Below are positions 1 through 9,053 of a stretch of 64,000 nt of DNA, one piece after another. A model generated the notes under the pieces. It was given only the letters and a program-made list of their open reading frames with translations. It did no database searches and was not told where the DNA came from. The translations under genes and the position numbers were made by a program. The first letter of the stretch is position 1. Each line of letters begins with the position of its first letter. The stretch covers positions 4,598,501 through 4,662,500 of the forward strand of contig CP027224.1 in the NCBI GenBank assembly GCA_002973635.1, given 5' to 3'. The DNA comes from Lysinibacillus sp. B2A1. Its GTDB lineage: Bacteria > Bacillota > Bacilli > Bacillales_A > Planococcaceae.

Positions 1-1037
1 GTTATTGAAAAATCGCTATTTCGGGAGACAAAAAACGATAGTGCATCCAGATCGCCTAATTGATCTTTTGTAAAAGCCATTGTCACAGTAGCAATAGTAG
101 CTGCCTTCATCGTACTCAATTCAGTTAAAAGCTGTTGTTTACTAAACATTTTCTCTACGACATTAAATGGCGTGGCAATTATAACAGCATCCGCCTTAAT
201 TTGAGTAAAATTATTTAACACAACTTGAACTGAGCCATCTTTACGATGTTCAATCTCTTCGACCTTTACACCCTTCATTATTGATCCAGGAAGTAATGAT
301 TTTTCAAGTTCCTCGATAAGTGTCTCCAGACCATTATTAAAGGTTTGAAAAATCCCCTTATCCTTAGCAATAAGATTATTACTTAAAAAATTCGTACCAG
401 ACTTTTTCATTCCTAGTAAAAGGCTACGATATTTTTGTTCTAATCCATAAAGCTGTGGGAAGGTTGAACACATACTTAACTGCTCAATATCTCCTGCAAA
501 TGTTCCTGCAAGTAATGGTTCCACTAAATTTTCGACAATTTCTGCACCAAATCTTCTTCTGAAAAACTGCCCTAATGGCTGATCATCATTCTGTGCAGAG
601 CGAGGAATAAAAAAATCCCCTGCTGCACGTATTTTTCCGCTAAGTGAAAATAAACCAGATGTAATAAATGACGAGACATGCGGTGTTGCTCCAGACAGAA
701 GATTACTAGGGATTGGATAAAGATGACTACCAACAGCAATATAAGTCGGACCTGTGTTACTCGTAATTATTTCTTGTTCAATTCCTAAATCTTTTGCCAA
801 CGTATATACATAGTTCTCCCGATCAAAGAAAGATTCTGGTCCACGCTCTATAATGAAACCATTTTTTCTAAGTGTTTGAATTTTTCCGCCAAGACGTAGT
901 GACGACTCGACAAGTACGATATCTAAGGGCAATTCTTGTGCACTTGCTTCTTTTTGCATATAGAACGCAGCTGTAAGACCAGTAATACCACCGCCTACAA
1001 CAACTACCTTTCGTCTTTTCTGAGTCACCAACATCAT
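1..1037 (-). CDS. hemY: Coproporphyrinogen III oxidase / protoporphyrinogen oxidase HemY (partial, 3' end outside window)
   Basis: The reading frame is open from the start near 1037 to the window edge, so about 345 N-terminal residues are seen and the C-terminus is missing. The N-terminus holds a dinucleotide-binding VVVVGGGITGL motif for FAD, followed by LVESSLRLGGKIQT and GPESFF segments typical of the HemG/HemY amine-oxidase-like family. The enzyme oxidises the porphyrinogen ring at the cytoplasmic face of the membrane; in Gram-positive bacteria the substrate is coproporphyrinogen III. It follows hemH by 14 bp and is the last visible gene of hemE-hemH-hemY. The exact start is uncertain because two ATG codons (1037, 1034) and downstream TTG/GTG codons follow a weak ribosome site. 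Confidence 0.93.
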   Translation of the reverse strand, partial: MMLVTQKRRKVVVVGGGITGLTAAFYMQKEASAQELPLDIVLVESSLRLGGKIQTLRKNGFIIERGPESFFDRENYVYTLAKDLGIEQEIITSNTGPTYIAVGSHLYPIPSNLLSGATPHVSSFITSGLFSLSGKIRAAGDFFIPRSAQNDDQPLGQFFRRRFGAEIVENLVEPLLAGTFAGDIEQLSMCSTFPQLYGLEQKYRSLLLGMKKSGTNFLSNNLIAKDKGIFQTFNNGLETLIEELEKSLLPGSIMKGVKVEEIEHRKDGSVQVVLNNFTQIKADAVIIATPFNVVEKMFSKQQLLTELSTMKAATIATVTMAFTKDQLGDLDALSFFVSRNSDFSI

Positions 1038-1051
1038 CACTTTCTTTTCGC

Positions 1052-1972
1052 TTAGCTTAATTTTTTATGAATAGCATCTACCATCGCATCAATAAATAAT
1101 GGATGTGTATTTGGCATAGCTGGACGATAGTATTTTGCCCCTAGTTCATCACAAACAACTTTACATTCAAAATCATTATCGTATAAAACTTCTAGATGTT
1201 CTGTTACAAAGCCAACTGGTGTGTAAACGAATGAACGGAAGCCTTTTTGCTCATATAGGTCACGAGTTAAGTCTTGAACATCTGGACCAATCCAAGGCTC
1301 TGGTGTTTGACCTGCTGATTGCCAACCAACTTCTACATTTTGTACACCAGTTGCTGCTTGGATTAAACGAGCTGTCTCGATTAATTGGTCTTCATATGGA
1401 TCGCCTAACTCTTTTATCTTTTCTGGAAGCGAATGCGCAGATACGATTAAACATGCTTTTTCACGTTCTTCTTCAGACATACCATTAAATGTTTCGTTCA
1501 CTTTATTTTTCCAATACTCTATAAATTTTGGTTCGTTGTACCAAGATTCTACAGAAGTAATGGTTAAACGATCTCCAGCCGCTTCTACTGCACGTCCATT
1601 ATAAGACTTGATAGAGAATGTTGAGAAATGAGGCGCTAATACAATAGTAATCGCTTCTTTAATACCCTCTGCTACCATCTGTTCTACAGCATCTTCGATA
1701 AATGGATGAATATGCTTTAAACCAATAAATAATTTGTATTCTACAGCATCTTGAACTTCATTTAATCGTGCACATAGAGCTTCTGCTTGAGCTTTTGTCG
1801 CCGCAGCAAGTGGTGATAATCCGCCGATTGCTTCATATCGACTACGTAAATCTTCTAAATGCTCTAGTGATGGTTTGCGACCATGGCGAATATGCGTATA
1901 GTACGGTTCTATATCTTCTTCTTTATAAGGTGTTCCATATGCCATTACTAATAAGCCTTTGATTTCTTTCAT
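1052..1972 (-). CDS. hemH: Ferrochelatase (coproporphyrin III ferrochelatase)
   Basis: The protein (306 aa) inserts Fe2+ into the porphyrin ring in the cytoplasm. The N-terminus [20 protein letters not shown] is the characteristic Bacillus HemH opening, and the SAHSLPEK segment contains the conserved active-site His. The frame extends upstream to a GTG at 1984, but an AGAGGTG ribosome site sits about 9 bases before the ATG at 1972 and overlaps that GTG, so 1972 is preferred. It lies between hemE and hemY, the usual Firmicutes order. A hairpin with a T-run separates it from hemE, so it may be partly uncoupled from hemE transcription. Confidence 0.97.
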   Translation of the reverse strand: MKEIKGLLVMAYGTPYKEEDIEPYYTHIRHGRKPSLEHLEDLRSRYEAIGGLSPLAAATKAQAEALCARLNEVQDAVEYKLFIGLKHIHPFIEDAVEQMVAEGIKEAITIVLAPHFSTFSIKSYNGRAVEAAGDRLTITSVESWYNEPKFIEYWKNKVNETFNGMSEEEREKACLIVSAHSLPEKIKELGDPYEDQLIETARLIQAATGVQNVEVGWQSAGQTPEPWIGPDVQDLTRDLYEQKGFRSFVYTPVGFVTEHLEVLYDNDFECKVVCDELGAKYYRPAMPNTHPLFIDAMVDAIHKKLS

Positions 1973-2032
1973 TACCCTTTTCACCTCTAAATAATAGTTT
2001 GAATATATTTTTTCTTATAAATAATATGTGGC

Positions 2033-2068
2033 AAAAAGAAGCTGTCCAATTCATTAGGTTGGACAGCT
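2033..2068 (-). terminator. Hairpin with T-run between hemE and hemH
   Basis: AGCTGTCCAA (2040-2049) pairs perfectly with TTGGACAGCT (2059-2068) around a 9-base loop. Read on the minus strand it is followed by a T-rich tract, as in a rho-independent terminator. It follows the hemE stop and precedes hemH, so it may attenuate read-through into hemH-hemY. Confidence 0.65.
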
Positions 2069-2130
2069 CCCTTGCTGTGTTGTACATAATGTAGCATTCA
2101 CAGACAAGATTTAGTCAAAGCTTCTTTATT

Positions 2131-3180
2131 TTATAAGCGTGCTTGGATTTGTTGAGCACTATAATCATGAATAAGAGCTGTTAATCGTTTCAATACCTCT
2201 GGATCTACCTCTGGGAATACGCCATGCCCAAGATTAAAAATATGTCCAGGCATCTCTAAGCCTTGATCGATAATATCTTTTGCACGCTTTTCTATAACCG
2301 ACCAATCTGCAATTAATAAAGATGGATCTAAGTTACCTTGTACTGGTTTAGTAATACCATTTGCATGTGCTTCTTTAATAGGTAAACGCCAATCTAAGCC
2401 AACAACGTCAATCGGTAAGTCATTCCATTCTTTTGCCAAATGGCTTGCTCCAACACCGAACTGAATAAGTGGCACATTTTCTTTTTTCAACTCAGCAAAA
2501 ATACGTGTCATTACAGGTTTAATAAAGATACGGTAGTCTTCAACATTTAAAGCACCTACCCAAGAATCAAATACTTGAATTGCCTTTGCTCCTGCTTCGA
2601 TTTGTGCTGTTACGTAAGAAATAATCATATCAGCTAATTTATCCATTAATGCAAACCATGCTTGAGGTTCTGATACCATAAATGATTTTGTTTTATTATA
2701 GTTTCTTGAAGGCCCGCCCTCAATCATATAGCTTGCTAGTGTGAAAGGTGCTCCAGCAAAACCAATTAGAGGTACATTCAACTGCTCTTGTGTTAATAAT
2801 TTTATTGTTTCTAATACAAAGGGAGTCTGTTCCTTAGCATTAAATTCACCTAATTTTTCTACATCAGCGACAGAACGAATAGGATTGGAAATAACAGGAC
2901 CAACTCCTGCTTTTATTTTCACATCTACACCGATACCAGGGAGAGGTGTTACAATATCCTTGTATAAAATGGCCGCATCAACATTATAGTTTTCTACTGG
3001 TAAACGCGTTACATACGCACAAAGCTCAGGTTGATGTGTGATTTCCTCTAACGAATATTTTTCTTTAATCGCACGATATTCTGGCTGAGAGCGTCCTGCT
3101 TGTCGCATATACCATACAGGTGTATGTTCTGTTCTTTCCCCTCGTGCAGCACGAAGAAGTGTATCATTAAATGTTGTCAT
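2131..3180 (-). CDS. hemE: Uroporphyrinogen decarboxylase
   Basis: HemE (349 aa) decarboxylates the four acetate side chains of uroporphyrinogen III to give coproporphyrinogen III. The sequence shows the signature [16 protein letters not shown] near the N-terminus and the [17 protein letters not shown] motif in the middle. The frame begins at 3210, but a GGGGAAGG ribosome site lies 8 bases before the ATG at 3180 and the family normally starts there, so 3180 is chosen. It is first of the minus-strand hemE-hemH-hemY group and divergent from hmoB. Confidence 0.97.
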   Translation of the reverse strand: MTTFNDTLLRAARGERTEHTPVWYMRQAGRSQPEYRAIKEKYSLEEITHQPELCAYVTRLPVENYNVDAAILYKDIVTPLPGIGVDVKIKAGVGPVISNPIRSVADVEKLGEFNAKEQTPFVLETIKLLTQEQLNVPLIGFAGAPFTLASYMIEGGPSRNYNKTKSFMVSEPQAWFALMDKLADMIISYVTAQIEAGAKAIQVFDSWVGALNVEDYRIFIKPVMTRIFAELKKENVPLIQFGVGASHLAKEWNDLPIDVVGLDWRLPIKEAHANGITKPVQGNLDPSLLIADWSVIEKRAKDIIDQGLEMPGHIFNLGHGVFPEVDPEVLKRLTALIHDYSAQQIQARL

Positions 3181-3337
3181 GAATAGTTCCTTCCCCTCAA
3201 TAAAATTCATATCGTATAAATCTTTAGTTTATTCCTTTATTATTGATATCCGTTTTCAATAGTAAACGCTTCCTTAGTAATTGTATAGTTTTCCACATGA
3301 AATGTCATAAAATTGTTCTTTCTAAAAGATTTCTTTT

Positions 3338-3366
3338 TTGACAAAGCTATAGACTTCCACTTAAAT
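3338..3366 (+). promoter_or_regulatory. Candidate promoter for hmoB
   Basis: A perfect TTGACA (3338-3343) is followed after 17 bases by TTAAAT (3361-3366), which matches the -10 consensus at four of six positions. It lies about 60 bases before the hmoB start. This is a sequence match only. Confidence 0.35.
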
Positions 3367-3423
3367 GGAGATAATCAAGCTATTATACTGAGCCAAGGGG
3401 AAATTGATAAGGAGGGCAAATTT

Positions 3424-3942
3424 ATGTATATTTATTTAACTTCAGGTACAGGAGATTTTTTAGAGCAAGTAAGAAAAAAGCACTCAAACCAGGAGATGAT
3501 TCTATTACACGGTGAAGGAAATTCTGTGCTTATACATGAAACTGAAGGAAAATCTGTATTTGCCACACCACGTAAGTTTGAGGTATTGGATTCAGTAAAC
3601 GATTTAGAAGAACGTGGATTTTTTGTTTTTAACAACATTCCTGTTACAGATGAAGGTCGACCTGTTTTTGAACATCGCTTCTTAAAGCGTGCACGTGCTA
3701 TCGAGGATGAACCAGGCTTTCTAGCATTCCGACTACTTCGTCCATTAAATAGCGAAACCTATATTGTCATGACGCAATGGAATGGTCCACATTCTTTTGA
3801 AGCATGGAAAAGTTCAAAAGCATTTACATCAGCACATGCTGAACGTGAAGAACCAGCAGGCGTACGTCAGCAAAATATATTTTCAGCCGCTTCCTATATT
3901 ACAACCTATAGCGTTGCCACAAAAGAAGAAAACGAAGAATAA
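3424..3942 (+). CDS. hmoB: Haem-degrading monooxygenase, HmoB-like
   Basis: The protein (172 aa) resembles B. subtilis HmoB (YhgC), a haem-degrading monooxygenase. The C-terminal half, about residues 65-150, is an antibiotic-biosynthesis-monooxygenase (ABM) fold segment with EHRFLKRARAIEDEPGF and MTQWNGPHSFEAW, the usual IsdG/HmoB pattern. The frame is open upstream to 3313, but an AAGGAGGG ribosome site lies just before the ATG at 3424 and the resulting size agrees with the family. It is divergent from hemE, as in B. subtilis, so a haem-degrading gene faces the haem-synthesis operon. The physiological link is inferred. Confidence 0.88.
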   Translation: MYIYLTSGTGDFLEQVRKKHSNQEMILLHGEGNSVLIHETEGKSVFATPRKFEVLDSVNDLEERGFFVFNNIPVTDEGRPVFEHRFLKRARAIEDEPGFLAFRLLRPLNSETYIVMTQWNGPHSFEAWKSSKAFTSAHAEREEPAGVRQQNIFSAASYITTYSVATKEENEE

Positions 3943-3998
3943 AATTCTTTTTGACTCACTGTTTTTATCTAGAATAATCTGATAAGGGAGTTTTGACT

Positions 3999-5159
3999 AT
4001 GGATCAACATCTACTTGAGAAAATCGATGCTCATTTTGAAGAAATGGTGGCTATCCGCCGCCATCTACATATGCATCCGGAGCTTAGCTTCCAGGAGCAC
4101 GAAACCGCTAATTATATTAGTCAATTTTATAAAAATCTTGGGGTACCAGTTGAAGCGAATATCAGTGGCTACGGACTCATTGCTCGAATTAAAGGAAGCA
4201 AACCTGGCAAAACTATTGCCTTACGTGCAGACTTTGATGCACTTCCTATCCAAGATGAAAAAGATGTTCCCTATAAATCTACTGTGCCTGGAGTTATGCA
4301 TGCTTGTGGGCATGATGGTCATACAGCAACATTATTGATTATCGGCAAGCTTTTATGGGAGATGCGCGATGATTTAGTAGGTGAATATATTTTGATTCAT
4401 CAGCATGCAGAGGAAGTTGATCCAGGCGGTGCCATTGGCATGGTTCAAGCAGGTGTTTTACAAGGCGTTGATGCTATCTTTGGTACACATTTATCATCAA
4501 ATCATCCAACAGGAACAATCGGCTATCGTGTGGGTCCAATGATGGCAGCTGTGGACAGCTTTGACCTAAAAATCCAAGGCAAGGGTGGACATGGTGCACA
4601 CCCTGATCAAACTAAAGATGCAATTGTAATTGGGGCACAGCTTATCATGAACCTACAGCAAATAGTGGCACGTCGAGTTGCGCCAACAGAGCCAGCCGTA
4701 TTATCCGTTGGCTCCTTTGTCGCTTCAAATGCTGACAACATTATAGCCGATACTGCTTATTTAAATGGTACTATTCGTACATTTGATAAAGACATACGTG
4801 AAACAATGGAGCGTGAATTTAAGCGTATTATTAAAGGTACGGAAATTACCCACGATTGTTCGATTGAGCTTAATTTTCGTCGTGGCTACCCTGCACTTGT
4901 TAATCATGAAAACGAAACATTATTTATTCGTGAGATTGCCAAGGATATTTGTGAGGTTTTTGAAATGGAGACAACAATGGGGGCTGAGGATTTTTCTTAT
5001 TACTTAGAGGAAAAACCAGGCACATTTTTCTTTACAGGAGCTGCACCTATTGCGCCAGCACCTCACCATCATCCTCAATTTGATATAGACGAAAAAGGTA
5101 TGATAGTGGCAGCAAAGGTATTATTAACAGCAGCCCTCGATTATCAATTAATCAAATAA
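3999..5159 (+). CDS. yhaA: M20-family amidohydrolase (N-acyl-L-amino acid hydrolase, YhaA-like)
   Basis: The protein (386 aa) belongs to the M20D metallopeptidase/amidohydrolase family that removes acyl groups from N-acylated amino acids. Metal-binding motifs are visible: RRHLHMHPELSFQE near residue 20, LRADFDALP near 75, HACGHDGHTA near 100, and MGAEDFSYY near 330. The frame begins at an upstream TTG, but the AAGGGAG site fits the ATG at 3999 better. A bidirectional hairpin separates it from the convergent ecsB. Its position next to ecsAB matches B. subtilis yhaA. Confidence 0.93.
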   Translation: MDQHLLEKIDAHFEEMVAIRRHLHMHPELSFQEHETANYISQFYKNLGVPVEANISGYGLIARIKGSKPGKTIALRADFDALPIQDEKDVPYKSTVPGVMHACGHDGHTATLLIIGKLLWEMRDDLVGEYILIHQHAEEVDPGGAIGMVQAGVLQGVDAIFGTHLSSNHPTGTIGYRVGPMMAAVDSFDLKIQGKGGHGAHPDQTKDAIVIGAQLIMNLQQIVARRVAPTEPAVLSVGSFVASNADNIIADTAYLNGTIRTFDKDIRETMEREFKRIIKGTEITHDCSIELNFRRGYPALVNHENETLFIREIAKDICEVFEMETTMGAEDFSYYLEEKPGTFFFTGAAPIAPAPHHHPQFDIDEKGMIVAAKVLLTAALDYQLIK

Positions 5160-5187
5160 TTAACAAATATTAAGTCATTAACCATTC

Positions 5188-5222
5188 AAAAAGTCCATGT
5201 AGACAACTACACGGACTTTTTA
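5188..5222. terminator. Bidirectional terminator between yhaA and ecsB
   Basis: AAAAAGTCC-TGTAG pairs with CTACA-GGACTTTTT around a short loop, with T-runs on both strands. It serves two convergent genes. Confidence 0.85.
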
Positions 5223-6407
5223 TTAAGGTTTAGAAACCTTCGTCGTTATTTCACTGACAACAATAATAATTACTATTCCTACATAGAACATTGGCTGCAT
5301 CACACTACATATGCCAACAATAACGGCTTGAGTGACCATCGCTACACGTACAATTTGTTGAACGGCTGCTTTGCGCGCATGATCAGGCAATGGGTAGAGC
5401 ATATCCATACGAAATTCTCCACTTGCCAATAAGGCTTGCTTTAACTGAATCGTGGACGCAAAGCTTAATGCTCCTACAACAATCCAGGTCACAATAGGAA
5501 TATCAACAAATGCTGCAATAACAGCAGAAATAGCTGTTAAACGAAGCCATAAATAAAAATGATCGTCTGTACGTACAAAAGTGCGAAACACCAAATATTT
5601 TTGTGTGTTCTCCTTCTTATAAGGAATAAATGTATACAACCAGTCAAGCCATGCTCTACGACGAATGATTCCTCTTAAATGGGGCACATCCGCAAAATAA
5701 TTTGCAAACCGATAAAAGCTCATCATACGATTTTGCTCTAGCTCCACAAAATGCTCGTATGGCACCGGCTCCCCCTTACATTTTGTTCTGAATATAAGAA
5801 TGTAAATACAACCAATAACAGTTGCAGCGATTGCAAATAGCAGTTGAGTTTGGAGCGCCATGTAAATAGTCACACCAAATATGATTGCTCGAATTAGTCT
5901 GTCCACCCAAATCAGTTTGCCACGTTCACTATAACGATAGCTAAATTCACCTTGGACACTAAGAAATTTCAATACAATAATTAGTACGAACACTGCCCAA
6001 ATTTCCATTGTTGTTAAATCAGTAACGGCCTTAAGTAAAGGGATACTTACAATATAAACAATCGCAACAATCCAAACCTGAGACCAAAATGTCCATGCTA
6101 ACGCCTTTTTAAAGTACTGTGACATTTTCGATTCTACAGGTAATAAATACACCTGGTCCGGCTCTCTCAAAAGCGAAGTAGGTCGACTAAAAGCTAATAA
6201 AATCCCGACGATTACAGCAATTACTAATTCTGCTGGAAAATCTAATTGCACGATTTTTAGCCATTCACTATATTGATAGCCTCCTGCTCCAACAAGAAAT
6301 ACGAGTACAATCGCGATATGCCCAGTAAAAATAAATTGCATATACTTTTGTACTTCTCCTATATAATGCATGAAGCGAGAAGACCATACATCACGCAAGT
6401 TCTTCAT
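5223..6407 (-). CDS. ecsB: ABC transporter permease EcsB
   Basis: This is a 394-aa integral membrane protein with several hydrophobic segments, for example near residues 28-45, 58-75, 105-150 and 300-330 and at the C-terminus. Its sequence style and position identify EcsB, the membrane partner of EcsA. The B. subtilis Ecs transporter affects protein secretion, competence and regulated intramembrane proteolysis, and its exported substrate is not settled. The ATG at 6407 overlaps the end of ecsA by 17 bases, indicating translational coupling. No ecsC is seen here. Confidence 0.93.
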   Translation of the reverse strand: MKNLRDVWSSRFMHYIGEVQKYMQFIFTGHIAIVLVFLVGAGGYQYSEWLKIVQLDFPAELVIAVIVGILLAFSRPTSLLREPDQVYLLPVESKMSQYFKKALAWTFWSQVWIVAIVYIVSIPLLKAVTDLTTMEIWAVFVLIIVLKFLSVQGEFSYRYSERGKLIWVDRLIRAIIFGVTIYMALQTQLLFAIAATVIGCIYILIFRTKCKGEPVPYEHFVELEQNRMMSFYRFANYFADVPHLRGIIRRRAWLDWLYTFIPYKKENTQKYLVFRTFVRTDDHFYLWLRLTAISAVIAAFVDIPIVTWIVVGALSFASTIQLKQALLASGEFRMDMLYPLPDHARKAAVQQIVRVAMVTQAVIVGICSVMQPMFYVGIVIIIVVSEITTKVSKP

Positions 6408-7140
6408 GGTCCCGCTCCTTTGTCATAGCAATATATAATTCATCTAATGTCGCGTGTGGCATAGCAAAAGCCTGACGTAAATCATTCATCGTTCCTTGTG
6501 CTCGAACACGTCCTTCATGCAATAAGATGATTCGATCACAATGCTTCTCAGCCGTTGATAAAATATGAGTGGACATTAATATAGAAGCGCCCTCTTTTTT
6601 CTTTTCATCCATTTGATCTAGCAATGATTGAATGCCAAGAGGATCGAGACCCACAAAGGGCTCATCAATAATGTAAAGACTTGGATTAACTAAAAAGGCA
6701 CACATAATCATTACCTTTTGACGCATTCCTTTAGAAAAATGTGATGGGAACCAATTCAGTCTTTTCTCCATCCGAAATTCTTTCAATAATAATTCTGACC
6801 GAGCTGCAAGTGTCGCCTCATCTAGACCATAAGCCATTGCCGTTAATGCTAAATGTTCCCGTAATGTTAGCTCATCGTATAATACAGGTGTTTCAGGTAT
6901 ATAAGAAAATGATGTACGATACTTGTCCGTATTTTCCTTTAATGTGACACCATTTAATCGAATATCCCCTTCTTTAGGAAGCATTGTACCAATAATATGT
7001 TTAATCGTTGTACTTTTACCAGCACCATTCAAGCCAATTAAGCCAACAAGCTCCCCTTTTCCAATTGTAAATGATAAATCTTTTATAACAGGCTTTCTTG
7101 TGTAGCCACCTGTCACATGCTGTACCTCTAATACTGACAT
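6391..7140 (-). CDS. ecsA: ABC transporter ATP-binding protein EcsA
   Basis: The 249-aa ATPase has a Walker A motif GLNGAGKST at residues 36-44, a degenerate ABC signature FSKGMRQKV near 138, Walker B LYIIDEPF near 158 and an H-loop MSTHIL near 190. It powers the EcsB membrane subunit. The start at 7140 has a GAGGAGTGAGG ribosome site immediately upstream. It is divergent from hit, as in B. subtilis, with a 107-base intergenic region. Confidence 0.95.
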   Translation of the reverse strand: MSVLEVQHVTGGYTRKPVIKDLSFTIGKGELVGLIGLNGAGKSTTIKHIIGTMLPKEGDIRLNGVTLKENTDKYRTSFSYIPETPVLYDELTLREHLALTAMAYGLDEATLAARSELLLKEFRMEKRLNWFPSHFSKGMRQKVMIMCAFLVNPSLYIIDEPFVGLDPLGIQSLLDQMDEKKKEGASILMSTHILSTAEKHCDRIILLHEGRVRAQGTMNDLRQAFAMPHATLDELYIAMTKERDHEELA

Positions 7141-7247
7141 GACCTCACTCCTCTTCTTGTTTTATATTTTATCAAAAATTAGCAAATGATACAGTTATGA
7201 GTATGATAGAATGTAATTACATACATAAATGAAAGGGGAAATTACGA

Positions 7248-7661
7248 ATGAGCGATTGCCTATTTTGTAAAATCATTGATGGATCCATCCCAAGTACAAA
7301 AATTTATGAAGACGACCATGTCTTTGCATTCACAGATATTTCACCAGTTGCTAAAGGGCATACTTTATTAATTCCAAAGCAGCACTGTCAGGATTTATTT
7401 GAAATGCCAGAGGATGTAGCACGCAATCTTTATGCCGCGGCACCTAAAATTGCAAATGCTATCAAAGCAGCGTTTCAACCTATTGGCTTAAATACAATTA
7501 ATAACAATGGAGCTGCTGCTGGACAAACTGTTTTCCACTATCACTTACATTTTATTCCGCGTTATGACGAAAAAGAAGGTCTAGGTTTAATTTGGCAAAC
7601 ACAAAAATATACACCAGAGCAATTAACTGAAGTTGCAGAAAGTATAAAAGCACATCTTTAA
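7248..7661 (+). CDS. hit: HIT-family nucleotide-binding protein
   Basis: The 137-aa protein carries the histidine-triad motif HYHLHF near residues 98-103, the catalytic site of HIT hydrolases acting on dinucleoside polyphosphates and nucleoside phosphoramidates. The N-terminal CLFC pair with a later His is the zinc site common in HinT-like proteins. GAAAGGGGAAA upstream is a good ribosome site. It is divergent from ecsAB, as in B. subtilis. Confidence 0.96.
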   Translation: MSDCLFCKIIDGSIPSTKIYEDDHVFAFTDISPVAKGHTLLIPKQHCQDLFEMPEDVARNLYAAAPKIANAIKAAFQPIGLNTINNNGAAAGQTVFHYHLHFIPRYDEKEGLGLIWQTQKYTPEQLTEVAESIKAHL

Positions 7662-7773
7662 ATAATAAGGATATACTTTAATTTTCAGAATAGTAACTTG
7701 CAATTTAAAAACTTTTATCGTACAATCACAAATAAGTTTCGCTAACGGTCAAGAGGACACGTTGGGAGACAAA

Positions 7774-7803
7774 TAGATTAGCATAGTTGAGGAGAGATTA
7801 GAA
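7774..7803 (+). promoter_or_regulatory. TRAP-type (T/G)AG triplet array overlapping the trpP ribosome site
   Basis: Six triplets, TAG, TAG, TAG, GAG, GAG, TAG, start at 7774, 7779, 7784, 7789, 7794 and 7799, each followed by exactly two bases and ending two bases before the trpP ATG. This strict 5-base period of (U/G)AG repeats is the binding pattern of the tryptophan-activated RNA-binding protein TRAP (MtrB). The array covers the GAGGAGAG ribosome site, so tryptophan-bound TRAP would block trpP translation. Further upstream, GAG at 7754 keeps the same phase. Confidence 0.85.
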
Positions 7804-8337
7804 ATGAATACAAAGAATTTAGTTTTAATGGCACTTTTGGTCGGTGTCGGTGCAGCACTTTACTTAGTCACACCAGGTATGGTAAATGGCATGAAGCCCG
7901 ATTTCATGCTAACAATGATGTTTATCGGGATATTACTGTTCCCTACTATTAAAGAAACATTTTTACTTTCTTTAGCAACAGGTGTTCTATCAGGACTATT
8001 TACAACATTTCCTGCCGGTCTTGTTCCAAATATTATCGATAAGGCTGTTACTGGTTTCGTCTTTTTAGCCATTTTAATCGCCCTAAAAAAACTGGCAAAC
8101 AATTTTGCAGTATCAGCTGTCTTAGTAGGTGTAGGAACAATATTATCAGGTACGGTATTCTTAACGGTAGCACTTTCTGTATTCAATGCCAATGTTGGTG
8201 CAACATTTGCTATGCTTTTTGTAGGTGTTGTCTTACCTGCTGTAGCATTTAATGTGATTGCTTTCGTTATTATTTATCCAATTGTTGTAAAATTATTAAA
8301 GCGTTCTAAATTCAACACAGCTATTTCTCAAATTTAA
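7804..8337 (+). CDS. trpP: Tryptophan transporter TrpP
   Basis: This 177-aa protein has five or six hydrophobic segments and starts with a helix that includes MALLVGVGAALYLVTPGM. Its size, sequence style and place between hit and yhaH match B. subtilis TrpP (YhaG), the tryptophan permease. The TRAP-type triplet array directly over the ribosome site supports this identity, because trpP is a known TRAP target in B. subtilis. A terminator follows at 8385. Confidence 0.9.
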   Translation: MNTKNLVLMALLVGVGAALYLVTPGMVNGMKPDFMLTMMFIGILLFPTIKETFLLSLATGVLSGLFTTFPAGLVPNIIDKAVTGFVFLAILIALKKLANNFAVSAVLVGVGTILSGTVFLTVALSVFNANVGATFAMLFVGVVLPAVAFNVIAFVIIYPIVVKLLKRSKFNTAISQI

Positions 8338-8384
8338 TATGTAGTACGAACCCTTATTTTGAGGAAAAAGTACTTTCAACTACT

Positions 8385-8432
8385 AAAAGAAGCTAAAACG
8401 TGATGGAAAATTACTCGTTTAGCTTCTTTTTT
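8385..8432 (+). terminator. Terminator after trpP
   Basis: AAGAAGCTAAAACG pairs with CGTTTAGCTTCTT and is followed by a T-run. Confidence 0.85.
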
Positions 8433-8501
8433 CTTTTGGTATATGTGCATTTCGTGGTTTAATAAGGGTAATATAATTATTACAGAAATGAGGTATTCGA
8501 T

Positions 8502-8897
8502 ATGAAAGCAAAACCATTTTTATTTGGACTAGTTACTGGCATTGTGGGAGGGACTATTGCTGTACTTTTCTCTACTCCTCAATCAGGTAGACAATTGCGC
8601 ACTAATTTGCGAGAAAATGCTGAAATCTCAAAGGTCAAACTTTTCGAAGTTAAACATCAGGTTAATAATGTTAAACAGTCAGTTAATTCCTTAACAAATG
8701 AAGTCAAAAATAATATACCGCAAATAATAAATGAATTAAAACAAACAATTACTACATTTTCAAACGAAATCGAACCAACAAAAAATAATTTACAACAAGA
8801 AATAGAGGCATTACAGAATACAATTAGCGAAATCGAGAAAAACGTTGCACAATTCACAGAAAAAAAGAAAAAACCGCAAGAAAAAATAAGCGACTAA
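8502..8897 (+). CDS. yhaH: YtxH/YhaH-family membrane-anchored coiled-coil protein
   Basis: The 131-aa protein has one N-terminal hydrophobic segment (about residues 5-23, GLVTGIVGGTIAVLFSTPQS) followed by a long charged, coiled-coil-like region rich in Lys, Asn and Glu. This is the YtxH-like pattern (small general-stress or gas-vesicle-like domain proteins), and its place between trpP and hpr matches yhaH. The biochemical role is unknown. A GAAATGAGG ribosome site precedes the ATG. Confidence 0.8.
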   Translation: MKAKPFLFGLVTGIVGGTIAVLFSTPQSGRQLRTNLRENAEISKVKLFEVKHQVNNVKQSVNSLTNEVKNNIPQIINELKQTITTFSNEIEPTKNNLQQEIEALQNTISEIEKNVAQFTEKKKKPQEKISD

Positions 8898-8918
8898 AGT
8901 CCTTGTTAAATAACAATA

Positions 8919-8945
8919 AATCTATTTTTTTATTAAAAATAGATT
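8919..8945. terminator. A/T-rich hairpin after yhaH
   Basis: AATCTATTTTT pairs with AAAAATAGATT around a 5-base loop. There is no G+C core or strong T-tail, so termination is only plausible. Confidence 0.4.
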
Positions 8946-8993
8946 ATAAAATATTATTATTTAACCACTTTTCAATTATTTAATTTTTCTAAC

Positions 8994-9022
8994 TTTAAAC
9001 TTTTTTTCTTTATTGCTATAAT
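8994..9022 (+). promoter_or_regulatory. Candidate sigma-A promoter for hpr
   Basis: TTTAAA (8994-8999) is followed after 17 bases by TATAAT (9017-9022) with an extended TGC before it. The perfect -10 with a TG extension lies about 30 bases before the start codon. Confidence 0.6.
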
Positions 9023-9053
9023 ATTTTTAAAACGTTAAAGAAAGCAGTAGGTG

